Assembly: GCA_903813345.2 (NCBI GenBank)
Contig: CAIIXF020000008.1
Coordinates: forward strand, 38,938,867-39,002,866
Length of the DNA stretch: 64,000 bases
DNA from: Owenia fusiformis
Lineage: Eukaryota > Annelida > Polychaeta > Sabellida > Oweniidae
Direction: 5' to 3'
Shown: positions 1-12,255 of the stretch, in pieces
How the letters are laid out: each line of letters opens with the position of its first letter
Numbering within the stretch: the stretch's first letter is position 1
Program-made: the position numbers and the translations under genes
The notes under the pieces: generated by a model
Database searches by the model: none
What the model saw: only the letters and a program-made list of their open reading frames with translations
What the model was told of the DNA's origin: nothing

Positions 1-3000
1 TATATGGCTTCTCTGCCATGACTTACATGCCCAGTTCCCTGGACCCTCATAAGGTTCACCTGTCTTTCCAGGTTGCCAATCACACTATTCATGATGTCAC
101 ATGGTCTTTCCCATGCGCCATTCCCGGCCGACTAGGAATTTTTTATTAGTTTCTTTGAAACATAGGATAATTTCCTATGCTAAGGGCTGATGTGTAAAAG
201 TCAGTCCACCTCGGTGGGAATTGAACCCACAACCTACCGATTAGATCTCGGATGCTCTACCACTTGAGCTACGGAGCCGACTAGTAGATGGGTTAACTGC
301 ATTTTAGGGGGTCTGGACTTCAATCTATTATGCAAACGTTTCCTTTGGCATGAGAGTACCTTGGGACCATAGAAACAAATTTATCCAAAGACACACGCCA
401 GATTTTTCAAAATGGCCGCCAAAAATACAACGGAGACAACATATTTTCATCTATGCATACTATAATGATACGATTGGTGACTAAATATACATTTTGTGGA
501 TGAAGAATCAATTTAGTGTGGGTTTGTGTCTTGAAAATGAGAAACTTCCTCTTTATATTAAAAAATATACCTTTTTCAAAATGGCTGCCAGAGATGTAGC
601 AAAGATGATTTCTTCACTTGTATGCATGCTACAATAGTAAGATTTATGTCCAAGTATACATTAATGGGTAGTAGAATCCATTTGATAAGGTTTATAGTCT
701 TATTATTTTCCCAACGAAGAAAGTTCAGTGGGGATATAGTAAAGCCCTCCGTCCGTCAGTCTGTCAGTCCATCGTCTGTCGTATGGCTGATTTTGCAATT
801 ATTTTCAGATTCCTTCAAAGTATGGCCATATGTACTCAATCAAATTGAAGATGATGTTAATTTTATGATTAATGCCTCATACAATTCAAAATGTCCTATA
901 GAAGGAGTTCATTAGCTATTAATTACTAGATATGTCGTCATTGTATGGTTACACTATATTAAGTGAAATCTCAATTTTTTCGTCTAAATATGATTTTTAG
1001 CATTGACTTAATGGTCATTAAAATGTTAAAATCAGCGGAAATTCTGATATTGTAATTGTATGTCTATTAGTTAACAAACATTTTCACTTTTTATTGAAAA
1101 TGTATGCCCTTTTCTCAATGGCTGTGGGAAATATTACAACAAATTATATCTAACAAGGGCTCTTAAACTTCTTCAAAAGTAGAATAGTTTGAAAGTGTAG
1201 TTTTGAATATCAATTTGCGATGGAAACTATGCTGAAAACTATGGATAGCATGGGAGATGTGGTTTTCAACTTCAGCGCATTTCAAATGCCGTCCCCTTTT
1301 AAGTAATTGTTGATATAAACTGAAGAAACTTTTGATGTGTTTTAATTGAGAAAAAGAGGAGATGAAGAGGGTTCTGCAATACTGTCATTATATGCAGCCC
1401 TTGAAATCTATTCCGATCTTCAAGATTTTCTCTCGCCAGAAGGTTTCTGGCCCTTTCTAACCATAGGTGCATATGTATGTCTCTCCTGCGTGGTTTCTCT
1501 CTATCACATTTCTCTCTTATGTATGTTGCATTGCAACAACTAAAGTTGCACTACCATTGCATATGCATGTTTATTGCAAGTTACTTAAGAGACTCTGGTC
1601 TTTCTGGTGAATTTGAGTAAAAGTATCATTGAAAAATAAATACACATTTGCTGTGTTAAGGCGAAAACGATTATTTTTAAGGCTCTTGGTCCAATTAGCT
1701 AGATGTGAGTAGTAACAATCTTTATTTTTGACATTAAAAATTCAAAATCCAGTTTAACTGATGTTGAATTTGGAATCGTCATGAAAAAATACATCAAGAA
1801 ATGTGGTTTTGAAATGAGTCCATCAACTTTAAAATTGAATTTTCTTTGAAAATGTGACATTTAGGTCAGGGAGATTCCCCATGGTCCCCATGTTGTAAAA
1901 CACAAAAAGTGAAATATCTTTTCTTGAGTTGTGCAGATAATATTTTCTTTTACTGGAGATATTTTAATTTGCACAACCATCAGATACAAAAGGGTAATAT
2001 GAAATGTGAACCACTAGAAATAAAGAATATTCAAGTTTAAGGGAACTTTGTGATACCCTGCAATGTTATTTCACCCGAATTAACCGCCCGGTGGGGAAAA
2101 TGGTAACTACCTACATGTACTTGCATCTGAGTAATTAAATAGATTTTACATTCTCAATTTTATAAAACATTATGCCAAGAAGCAAAGAAACTTTTAGCAA
2201 AGAAACAATTTTTGTTAGCAAAGATACAATCTTTGTTATCAAAGGTACAATCTTTGTTAGCAAAGATACAATCTTTGTTATATTTTCAGCTGCATATATT
2301 TCAAATATAAAGTGAAAACTATAATCTCACAAGACCTAATGACATTGATTCTCCTACCCCATAAATATAAAATGTTGACACCAATCGTGTCAGTGTAGCA
2401 TGCACTGATGTGAAGATATCATCATTGTTATATTTCTGGTGGCCATTTTTAGAAAAACATAATTTCCAATAAAGTGAAAATTCTTATTATGAAAGACCTA
2501 TTTAAATGGATTCTACAACCCAATATTAATATATACTTTGACACCCTGCACTCTTATCATTGTAGCAATCTTTGAAGCGAAGATACCATCTTTGTTATAT
2601 TTCTGGCAGCCATTTTGAAAAATGCATATATTTTGAATATAAAGTGCAGGTGCTGAATTTACAAGATTCGAAACCTAATTAAATAGATTCTACAACTACA
2701 TTAATGTATGTTTGACACCACTCTTATAATTGTAGCATGGATAGATAAGAAGCAAAGCTATTGTCTCTGATGTATTTTTGGCGGCCATTTTGAAAAATGT
2801 GTATATTTCCAATACAAAGTGCCATCTAGCTTGTGTCTTTGGATAAATTTGTTTCTATTGCCCTAAGGTATTTGCACGCTAGAGGGGACATTTTGTAATG
2901 TAAGATATCTTAATTTGTAAGTATTCGTAAAGTAAGATATCTTCTTTGTTATATTTCTGGCAGTCATTTTGAAAACGCGTATATTTTGAATATAAAGTCC

Positions 3001-3460
3001 AAGTTTTTTAATTTTCAAGACTCAAGATCTAATGAAATAGATTCTACGACTACATCACTGTATTTTTTGACACCAATCTTATAATTGTAGCATGCACAGA
3101 AGCAAAGCTATTGTCTCTGATGTATTTTTGGCGGCCATTTTGAAAAATGTGTATATTTCCAATATAAAGCGCCATCTAGCTTGTGTCTTTGGATAAATTT
3201 ATTTCTATTGCCCTAAGGTTCTTCCACGCCAAATGGGACATTTGCATCATACAATGAAGTCCAAATGTAGTTAACCCATCTACTAGACTGGCTTTTACAC
3301 ATCAACACTGCATATATGGCTTCTCTGCCATGACTTACATGCCCAGTTCCCTGGACCCTCATAAGGTTCACCTGTCTTTCCAGGTTGCCAATCACACTAT
3401 TCATGATGTCACATGGTCTTTCCCATGCGCCATTCCCGGCCGACTAGGAATTTTTTATTA
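1..3460. repeat. Inverted-repeat element with subterminal tandem units and flanking direct repeat
   Basis: Bases 188 to about 700 recur in inverted orientation at about 3305 down to 2700; both ends begin with TGATGTGTAAAAG. The right arm contains about five degenerate units of roughly 170 bp (each with GTAGCA, then a GGCGGCCATTTTGAAAA block; near 2394, 2562, 2729, 3089). A separate 150-bp block at 1-150 is repeated directly, almost unchanged, at 3311-3460. The centre (700-2700) has no convincing gene; the short open frames there have no coding features. A stretch at about 1690-2135 is related to repeat sequence in the UGT intron (26530-27640). This looks like a non-autonomous transposon or a nest of them; the family is not recognised. 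Confidence 0.6.
206..278 (-). tRNA. tRNA-like sequence, probably pseudogene or SINE head
   Basis: Read on the minus strand it begins GGCTCCG and has a clean D arm (GCTC/GAGC), a four-pair anticodon stem CCGA/TCGG, a 5-nt variable loop and a perfect T arm GTGGG-TTCAATT-CCCAC. Arm and loop lengths are canonical. The anticodon position reads TCT (Arg), but the base before it is A rather than the invariant T33, and the acceptor stem pairs at only about five of seven positions. These faults favour a tRNA-derived repeat over a working gene. Confidence 0.5.
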
Positions 3461-4806
3461 ACCTTTTACATCTGTATTATATAATTCACTTAACTTAGTT
3501 TCTGCAAGTACTTTTTTCCTTTTAAGCCTTTCTACCATTTCTTGTTTTCTGCTATTATCAATACATACTTGAAGTGCATCTATTTCATTTTGTAAGATAT
3601 CTCGTTCATTTCGTTTATTTTTGGCTTTTTTCACAGAATATGCTATTGTCGTTTTTTTAACCTTGTTTTTTAGTATTTCCCAGAACACTCTTTTTGACTG
3701 GATATATGAATATTGAATTTCGACCCATTTTATACAGTTAACAATTAATTCACAATAGGTTGCATCATTAATGAGACTGCTGTTTAATTTCCAGTAAGCT
3801 CTACCTCTTTCATTTTTAGTTAATTTAATATCCATGAGTACACATTTGTGATCAGCTTTCAATGCTTGCATTAAAAAACACTTTTTGATATGAAAATTTG
3901 GATTCTTTGATATGCAAAAATAATCCAAACGACTTTTTGAGTCATTCCTTTTATCATAAAATGTAAAACCAGTTTTGACCATTCGTTTCATTCCATACAT
4001 CTTCGAGATTAAAGTATTGCATCAACTGGTTAAGGATATTCCTACTTTTATCAATAATATTCTTGGAACTCGATATTCTGTCTATATCCCTCAAAATACA
4101 ATTAAAATCTCCTCCACATATAATGTCACTACCTATACATCTTTTCTCACCTATCCAGTCCATCATGTTTCTAAAAAATATAGCACGCTCATTTATTGCA
4201 TTTGGTGCATATACATTAACAAGTGATACTGAATTTTATGTTTAACATTAATCCTCTACCATTTCCAAATTCTGATGAGTCAATAATTTCATAATCTAAA
4301 TTGTTTGCTATTAATATAACTACTCCTCGAGAGTGACTAGAGTCAGAAATACCAAAAGAAGCATTATACCCATTTTGTTTACATGACAAACTTATTGATT
4401 CAAAATTATCCAGTGTACAGTATACTTCCTGTAAAAAGGCTATATCAACATTTTGGTTTTTAATCCACAATAGCATTTTGTTTCTTTTCTTAACATCTAA
4501 AATACCTCTTACATTTAAAGTAGAAAATCTGATTTTGCTCATTAGAAAATCTTAAAAAGGGATTAACATGTCTTTAAAACTATAACTCAGGTTCATCATT
4601 TTGAGTAATTTCAGAAAAAAGTTTCTTTTTACTAGCCTTTTCTTGTGAAGAGGGTGTTGAGCCCTCTGAGCCCCTTTATTTTCTTTTCTTTATGGCAGTG
4701 TTTATATTATGTACAACTTTCTCATACCCATGTGGGCTTAGGTGAATCCCTTTTGTGTCATCTGACTTAAAGTCATTTAATAGTAGTTTATAATCTAACA
4801 GTAACT
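3455..4806 (-). mobile_element. LINE fragment: end of ORF1 plus apurinic-type endonuclease, truncated
   Basis: From 4542 leftward the translation starts MSKIRFSTLNVRGI, then LQEV, GDFNCIL and RLDYF, with DHKCVLMDI at the end: the ordered motifs of an APE-type retrotransposon endonuclease. The frame is broken near 4240 and 4000, so it is a dead copy. Just upstream, at about 4790-4690, a fragment reading GIHLSPHGYEKVV resembles the last block of an ORF1 SGNH-esterase domain. No reverse transcriptase follows; the element stops at 3455 against a 150-bp repeat. Its upstream edge lies directly against the fibrinogen-gene exon at 4807-4826. Confidence 0.8.
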
Positions 4807-7800
4807 ATGGGTTATAATATTTTAGGCATGTTAAAATGTCCAACTTGCACGAATGCTCAACAGTGTAGGAGGAAAGACATTATGAAGTTGGAACACAGAA
4901 TGTCCACTGAGATATCTGAAGTAAAAGATGATCTGGTTAACCTGGCTTATGAAATGTCAAACTTAACAAACCTCTTGACACAAATGAATGCCAAACTCGA
5001 CAGCATGAGATATACAGTTCCACCCACTACACCCCCTATCAGAGCATCACCTTCTTGCCCAACAATGTCCTGCCCAACACCTTCTTGCCCAACACCAACT
5101 TGCCCAGCACCAACATGTCCAACACCAATTTGTCCAAAACTGACCTGCCCAAAACAGAGTATAGTAAATGGTGAGTAGCACAAAAATTGTTTTTTGAGCC
5201 AAACAAACCGAAATTCATATACTACATGTATATTAAATCCAATCAAAATAACAGCTGGTTTCAAAATGGTGGCAATTTTAGTGTCCTACTGGACATACTT
5301 TAAAGTGCAGTGCTATTAAATCCCTATATAGATTCGGAAAAATAGTGTTAAATACATTAGCATATAAGTAGTAGTTGGAGTATATCCCTTATGGTATAGA
5401 AAGTGTAGAAATAAGGTGAAAGGAGTGGTATCGTTATGGTGAACTTTTTGAACACGTGTTTCTCTTAAACCAGTCATCAAAACATTCTGAAAATTTTACA
5501 CATCGTCGATTTAATGGTCATCTTTTGGATGGTAACATTATAATTTGAAATATATTATATACTTTGCTTTATATTGTTTTAGAAAACACATGAGACACTT
5601 CTTTTGTTCTTGGTATCACATGTTCGGAATGAAATGAAACATCTATCCGAACCTCATTGGAACAAGACGACATAAACACAGCATGTTTAGGTATCTCAAT
5701 ATTGTAATTGTACAAAGGAAAGTTTGGTTGATTTTAAAAAAGTATCTTATTAATGAAATAAAAGGTTGAATTTAAGGTTTTGTTTTAAGTTTTTGCATAC
5801 TTATTGTAAAATCAACCAAAATTTCCTTTGTATAACTATATAATATTGAGAGGTCTAAGAAAATGTTGTATATGCTATTTTGTTCCAACAAGGTTTGGAA
5901 AGACATTTCATTTCATTCTCAAGAATTGGTAGAAAGGAACAAAAAACAATTGCACTGAAAACAAAAAATGTTAACAAAAACAGTTATACAGTCCACAAAA
6001 AAAGTATGCCCAACTTCAAAGCCAGGATACCAGAATTCTGAGCAATTTTTTATTAATTTAAAGGCTGCAGTATAAGGCCTAGTTAATTCTCCATCAAATG
6101 GTACCTAGATCATTATGTAACTGTCATGGATGACTGAGCAATCAAGACTTTTATGAAAGGTGGTAAAATCAGCACTGTGCCAAGTTAGCATTCAAGTAGG
6201 ATTGACATAATGAATGTTTTTTTTGTGTTCAAAACATTTTTAATGTTCAAATTCAAACTTGCTCCATGTTCTTCAACCTTTTAACATAATTTTCCATAAC
6301 TTTTTGTTGCTACCTCCCTCGCTGGAATTGGATCCCAAGAGCCTCTTGAACAGCAATGAAACTTCTACTTGATATGCATTATTGAAGTCAATTGTATCCC
6401 CCATAGAAGTCAATACACCCTTGCTGAAATCCTCATTTTCTCAGAACAACTCAAGTTGATTGAGTCTCAACAAGTAGATTCATGTTGGACAGAATTGCTA
6501 GAATCCATTTTCGATAGTAAGAATAGGGATTCTTTAACAGTACACTGGACTCGCTTTTTGTTGACTCTTCTGCTCAGGTGTCAGGTGAACCATGTTTGCA
6601 GGCCTATTTTAGAGTAAGTAAGCTTTTTGTCAAATCTTTTTTTCATACGAGAGCTACTCAGCCCCCATTCCAGTTCATTTAAAAGTCCTGTCATCTAACA
6701 AAATGTAACAGAAAAAGAATACTAAGCCAATTACACATGGATTGACGCACAGGAAGATAACTTGGCACAATGCTAAATTTACCACCTATCAGAATGGTCA
6801 TGATTGCTCAGTCATATATGACAGTTACATAATGATCTAGGTACCATTTGATGGAGGACAAATAAGGCTTTTTGCTGTAGCTTTTGGATTTCAAAAGGAT
6901 TGCTCAGGATTCTAGTAATTTGGTTTTGAAGTTGGGTATACTTTTTTTGTGGACGCCCTGGTATAAAATATATCGGGTGTCCCAAAAAAATGAGACACTT
7001 TTTGACAATTTTTTTCTCGGCAACTGATGAACCAGGTTTTTGAAAAATTTGTACAAAGTAGTCCAGGAGTATCGTTAGCAAGGTACAGAAATATGATAAA
7101 GATCAGGTAATTGTTATGTGAGTACTAAGAAATTCAAGATAGCATGTCAAAATATCCCATACCGGAGCAATGCAATGAGAATTTCATAGCGTTTGTGCCA
7201 AAAAATGGGAAGCAATTTGACAAGTAATTTCTCGGCAATAGATGAGTCAAATCATTTGAAAACTCATCTTGAGGCACGTTAGGGTATCTTCTGCTAGTGC
7301 TGTAAATATCTAAGAGATTGACCTTTTATTATGTGTGTATTTTTGAATTGAAGACAGTATGTCAAAATTACCAATATCAATGTAAAAGTCCATTAATCCA
7401 TTTCCAAGGAAAATACCTTTCCGTATTTATTCTAACAATATCACCTCCAAGGAATTTTGAGAATAAATGGATTTGGGATATTTGGAAAGAATGAAATGAA
7501 CTAGATGATGGCAACTCGGGGGAGTAGCAAATCCCAACAAACAAAATATCAATTACCGAATTCCAATCAATTATACTTTGGTTAAAATTTTAGAATTGCA
7601 AATTCCTGCAAAGCAGCCATTTTGAATTTTCTGAGGTACAAATCTGAAAAATAATACCATAATTGTGATCTACTCCAAAATTCCTTCAATTTGAGTATTA
7701 TATAGCCATACATTGAAGGGGTCGAAAAATTATTGCGAAATCGTACATTAGACGGCCATTTTGAATTTTACGAGGCTCAAATCAGAAAAAAGATACAATA

Positions 7801-10465
7801 TTTGCAATCTACTCTTAATTGCCTTTCATTTGAGTATAATAAAGCTATACTTCAGAAAGATCTAAAAATTAGCGAAAATTTCTGTTTTCCTGACCCCCCA
7901 TACACGGCCCCTGGGGTCAGGATGAAAAACACTGAATAAATGTGAAATAGATAGATGTTGCGAATATACTACCAAAATTTCAAACAATAATATTAATTAC
8001 TTTGGTTTAGAATGAAAAATTTATGATTTTTGCGAAAAAGTCCCATCATTTTTAAAGCGGCGGCCATCTTGAAAAAATCCATTTTGAATTTTCTGAGGTA
8101 TAAATCTGAAAAATATTACCATAATTGTGATCTACTCCAAAATTCCTTCAATTTGAGTATTATATAGCCATACTTTGAAGGGATCGAAAAATTATTGCGA
8201 AATTGTACATTAGACGGCCATTTTGAATTTTACGAGGCTCGAATCAGAAAAAAAGATACAATATTTGCAATCTACTCTTAATTGCCTTTCATTTGAGTAT
8301 AATAAAGCTATACTTCAGAAAGATCTAAAAATTTGCGAACATTTCTGTTTTCCTCACCCCCATACACGGCCCCTGGAGGTCAGGATGAAAAACACGGAAT
8401 ATGTGTGAAATAGATAGATGTTGCGAATATACTACCAAAATTTCAAACAATAATATTAATTACTTTGGTTTAGAATGAAAAATTTAAGATTTTTGCAAAA
8501 AAAGTCCCGTCATTTTTAAAACGGCAGCCATCTTGAAAAAAAAATCCGTCAACTAATATTTGAGTTATCTTCCGGACGGACGGACGGATGGACTGACTGA
8601 CTGACGGACGGACGGAACTTCGTTCGTTGGGATAATTATTAGGGAGACATGACACACAAACAAACTATTTTGACTGATTAACAAATGCTATCACCTGATA
8701 GCTGGTACAAACACTATGGAGGTCCCCATCACAGAGCTCAGGTATCAGGATTTTTGACATGCTATTTAGAATTTCTTATTTCTCACGGATCAATTGCCGA
8801 GAAAATACTTGGTAAAAAGTGTCTCATTTTTTTTGGGACACCCGATAAATAAATAATTTTTGCATTAAATCGTTGCCAATCGGTCAACATTATATAAATT
8901 GGTTTAAGAGAAAAACATTGTTGAATTCAGTTCACCATATCGATACCTATCCTTTAAGAATAAACCCATATTGAATCCTGACCAGTAAATGGAGATTATT
9001 TAATGGGAGGTTTTTGATACAGGGTATATCTGAGGGAAATGCAATACATCAACCCAAGGGACCATAGGAACCAAGGTTTGATATATTATATTTACCGAGG
9101 GATATATCCTGTATCAAAAATCAAGCATTTAATTACTGATTTATCCTATAACACTACAAAGTATAGGATAAAAAACAGAGGCTATCCTATATGAGATTCA
9201 GGATATTGGGATTATCCCTTAGGTCCCTATATTATATGTACCTCAAACATGTCCAAGTATGGCAGTAAAGTTTTTTATCCCATGATATTCATGGCTCTCT
9301 TTATGAAATCAGTAGTTCAGAATCCATATCTGATTTTTGTATAAAACAAATGGACACTTTATTCCTAGTCTACAAAATATGACTTAACTTTATGATGTTT
9401 TGAAATAAAAAAAACATACCACATCAACATAAATAAAAAACGCAACAATAAGGAACATGTACATTACATGGACCAAACACATTAGCTAATTGCTCAGATG
9501 ATTTTTGCGACTTTGACTTTCTGTGTCAGAGGATGATGATGAAATTACATTTTGCCTGTGTTTAATAGGCATTATTTTGGGATGGCTGTTGTGGCAGCTA
9601 TTTTGAAATTATTGACAATAATATATGTAGCAATATACTCTATTGTACAGGAAACAAAGACTGTCTTTATGATGCAAATGGAAAAAGTGCAATAGTGACA
9701 TCATCTGGTAGAACTGTCATAGCCAATTGTGAGGATGGCTGGCTCGTTATTGCCCATCGCTTCAATGGTAAAGTTGCATTCCATAATCGAACATTGAATG
9801 AATACAAAAAAGGATTTGACACATCACAAGGGAAATACAAAAAAGAATTTGACACAGAAGGGGAATACTTTATTGGATTTGAAGCTATTCTAACGATTCT
9901 CAAATGGAGGACATACAAGATGCGATTTGACCTAGTTGGATGGAACAATAGTAATGCACATCCTTGGGTTGCTAAGTATTCAAGCTTCAGTATGGGAGAA
10001 GAAAGTGATAATTTCAAACTGACTCTGAGAGGTTTTAATTCTACAGGGTCAAGTACTATCAAAGACTCAATCACTAAGATTTCCAATCCAAAGTTGAACA
10101 AAGGGACCCCTGGACCACTGCTATTCCGAGAAATGACCTATTATGTAAGATACAAATACAAAGGAAAAAGTGATGATAGAAGATACAAATACAAAGGAAA
10201 GAGATCTATTTTATATGGTGTAAGTGAATGTTCTGATATGCAAAGAAGTAGCTGGTGGTATTCCTACTACATCCGGACCGCAAATAGACCTGAATTATGT
10301 GGAGATGCTAACCTGTTTTCAAGTTACCCTGTTGATGGCAAGTGTGATAAAGAAAGAGCATGTATGTTTTGGTCCAAACACAAACATGAATGGATGACTT
10401 CCCTTTGGGGATGGGAAATAAATTATCTAAAGGAAATGAAAATGAAAATAAAACCATCCACATAA
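4807..10465 (+). CDS. Fibrinogen-related domain protein, 5' end uncertain
   Basis: Two exons join in phase: 4807-5170 (donor G/GTGAGT) and 9651-10465 (acceptor TATTGTACAG), stop at 10463. Exon A encodes a segment with likely coiled-coil character (about residues 25-70), then a linker of repeated C-P-T/A/I steps with eight Cys-Pro pairs, which could form interchain disulfides. Exon B encodes a divergent fibrinogen C-terminal domain: DCLYDANG, CEDGWLVI, GEYFIGFEAI, YKMRFDLVGW, and near the end SSWWYSYY and MKIKPS. The usual calcium-binding D-x-D loop is not evident, and YKYKGK occurs twice 12 residues apart. No signal peptide is present at the 4807 ATG. A TTTTAG acceptor at 4821-4825 suggests that the coding exon begins at 4826 and that an upstream signal-peptide exon was missed. 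The family includes secreted lectins such as ficolins and FREPs; an innate recognition role is inference. An AATAAA lies at 10532. Confidence 0.75.
5590..5960. repeat. Foldback repeat in fibrinogen-gene intron
   Basis: The block around 5690-5735 (TCAATATTGTAATTG, then AAAGGAAAGTTTGGTTGAT) returns inverted at about 5805-5855. Related pieces recur at 8870-8960 (inverted) and 36240-36560, so this is a dispersed family. No coding content seen. Confidence 0.5.
5989..6960. mobile_element. Non-autonomous DNA transposon, long TIRs, TA target
   Basis: The left end, just after a TA at 5987, reads CAGTCCACAAAAAAAG. The right end, reversed, reads CAGGGCGTCCACAAAAAAAG. The inverted similarity continues for about 200 bp on each side (5989-6200 against 6755-6960). 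No transposase frame is visible inside. Termini and TA target match the Tc1/mariner pattern. Confidence 0.7.
6973..8845. mobile_element. TA-flanked transposon with 462-bp internal tandem duplication
   Basis: The left terminus TCGGGTGTCCCAAAAAAA and the right terminus (its inverse, ending GGGACACCCGA) are each flanked by TA. The inverted similarity runs through GAGACACTTTTT and TCTCGGCAA. Inside, about 7620-8090 is repeated at about 8085-8560 with a period of 462 bp (compare GACGGCCA at 7751 and 8213), and a GACG/GACT simple repeat lies at 8575-8620. No intact transposase. Tc1/mariner-type by termini and target. Confidence 0.75.
8990..9240. repeat. Imperfect palindrome
   Basis: GGTTTTTGATACAGGGTATAT near 9009 returns inverted near 9100-9125 as ATATATCCTGTATCAAAAAT, and GTATAGGATA-type motifs follow. 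The rest of the fibrinogen intron, 9240-9650, holds nothing recognisable. Confidence 0.4.
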
Positions 10466-10624
10466 TTACCTTGAATAATCAGGAATCTGAGATCTGTTGT
10501 GAATGTTTCAATGATGACACATTCTTTAAGGAATAAAGACAGAGATTCTATAATTTATTGTTCATTGTTAAAATACAGAAATCGTGTGGAGATTGAGGTC
10601 TTTGGCAATGGCCAGAATAAAATC

Positions 10625-12090
10625 TTAGGTCATATATTTGCCAATATATTCAGATTCTAGCTAATATATTCAGACTCTCACTAATATATGCAGACTCTCA
10701 CTAATTGTATTGTATTTTGTTTACCACCAATGAAGGTGAGCAATACCTCTTGGGTATGTCCCGTATATATACGGTTGTAAGTTACGTAATTAACATGGAG
10801 TATAGACCCAGAAACCCCTCCTTGAAGAAGCCCTGTGTTCTTTTATGTGCACTTATACATAGACATATAAGTACACACCACAGCTTTTTGTACGAGTTGC
10901 GGACCACTCAGTCAAACACCCTGAAGTACTTCACGCAAACAAGCAAATTTAGTCTTGCCTGAACCGGGGATCGAATCCGGGACCTATTGCATGAGAGGTA
11001 CCTGCGCTACCGCTGAGCTACACGGGTGGACTATATATATATTCAGACTCTATCAATTATATTAAGACTCTCACTTATATATTCAGACTCTCACTAATAT
11101 ATTCAGACTCTATCAATTATATTCAGATTCTCACCAATATATTCAGACTTTCACCAATATATTCAGACTTTCACCAATATATTCAGACTCTCGCCAATAT
11201 ATTCAGATGCTCACCAATATATTCAGACTTTCACCAATATATTCAGATGCTCACCAATATATTCAGACTCTATCAATTATATTCAGACTTTCACTAATAT
11301 ATTCAGACTCTATCAATTATATTCAGAATCTCACTAATATATTCAGACTCTAACAAATACATTCAGACTTTCACTAATATATTAAGGCCCTCATTAATAT
11401 ATTCAGACTCTCACTAATATATTCAGACTCTCATTAATATATTCTCTTATACTCTTATATTTTCAGACTTTAATAAATACATTCAGACTTTCACTAATAT
11501 ATTCAGGCTCTCACTAATATATTCAGACTCTCATTAATATATTCAGACTCTAATTAATACAAAATCAGACTCTCACCAATATAATCAGACTCTCTTCAAT
11601 ATATTCAGACTGTAACAAATATATTCAGACTCTCACATATATATTTAGACTATCACCAATATAATCAGACTCTCACCAATAAATTCAGACTGTAACAAAT
11701 AAATTCAGAATCTCATCAATATATTCAGACTATCACCAATATAATCAGACTCTCTTCAATATATTCAGACTGTAACAAATATATTCAGACTCTCACATAT
11801 ATATTTAGACTATCACCAATATAATCAGACTCTCATCAATATATTCAGACTGTAACAAATATATTCAGACTGTAACAAATATATTCAGACTCTCACCAAT
11901 ATATTCAGACTCTAACTAATATATTCAGACACTCACTGATATATATTCAGACTCTTAACTAATATATATTCAGACTCTAATAAATATATTCGAACTCTCA
12001 CTTATATATTCAGAATCTCACTAATATATTCAGACTCTAACTAATATATTCAGATCTAGCCAATATATTCAGACTCTCACCAGTATGTCG
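10625..12090. repeat. 20-bp satellite array, interrupted by a SINE
   Basis: The unit is close to ACTCTCACTAATATATTCAG, repeated some 55 times with local variants (ACCAAT, AACAAAT, ATCAATT). The array is split at 10706-11034 by a tRNA-derived SINE. On the minus strand most units contain GTGAGAGT, which matches the core of a 5' splice site. On the plus strand they contain CTAAT followed by TATTCAG. There is no unit-to-spacer structure, so it is not a CRISPR array. Confidence 0.9.
10706..11034 (-). mobile_element. tRNA-derived SINE inserted in the 20-bp array
   Basis: On the minus strand the head (11029 down to about 10958) reads CCACCCG, then TAGCTCAGCGGTAGCGC (an A-box-like D arm) and GGATTCGATCCC (B-box-like T arm). 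A non-tRNA body follows to about 10710. The anticodon region is disordered and the acceptor stem poorly paired, so it is not a functional tRNA gene. Satellite units resume on both sides. Confidence 0.7.
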
Positions 12091-12255
12091 TTATACACAA
12101 AAACTTTTGAATTATATTTCTCACAGACTGAAAAAAATATTCGAAACTGCCCGTTCATTAAAATTAAAGACCATTGAAATTGAGGAAATCAGGAATTTTT
12201 TTTTATACATATAAGGGATGGACATATACAAAAAATTCTTTGAATATGATAAACC

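Noticed and set aside
1346-1543. Possible signal-peptide exon for the fibrinogen gene
   Set aside because: Lies inside a repeat region, has no ATG start in the frame and no donor that would join in phase to 4826.
5000-5264. Minus-strand frame with GQVGVGQEGVGQD repeats
   Set aside because: It is the antisense of the Cys-Pro-Thr linker of the fibrinogen gene.
10958-11029. Functional tRNA gene
   Set aside because: A- and B-box arms are good, but the anticodon arm cannot be folded properly and the acceptor stem is mismatched; a SINE body follows.
10625-12090. CRISPR-like array
   Set aside because: Units are contiguous with no unique spacers, the genome is eukaryotic, and the period is 20 bp.
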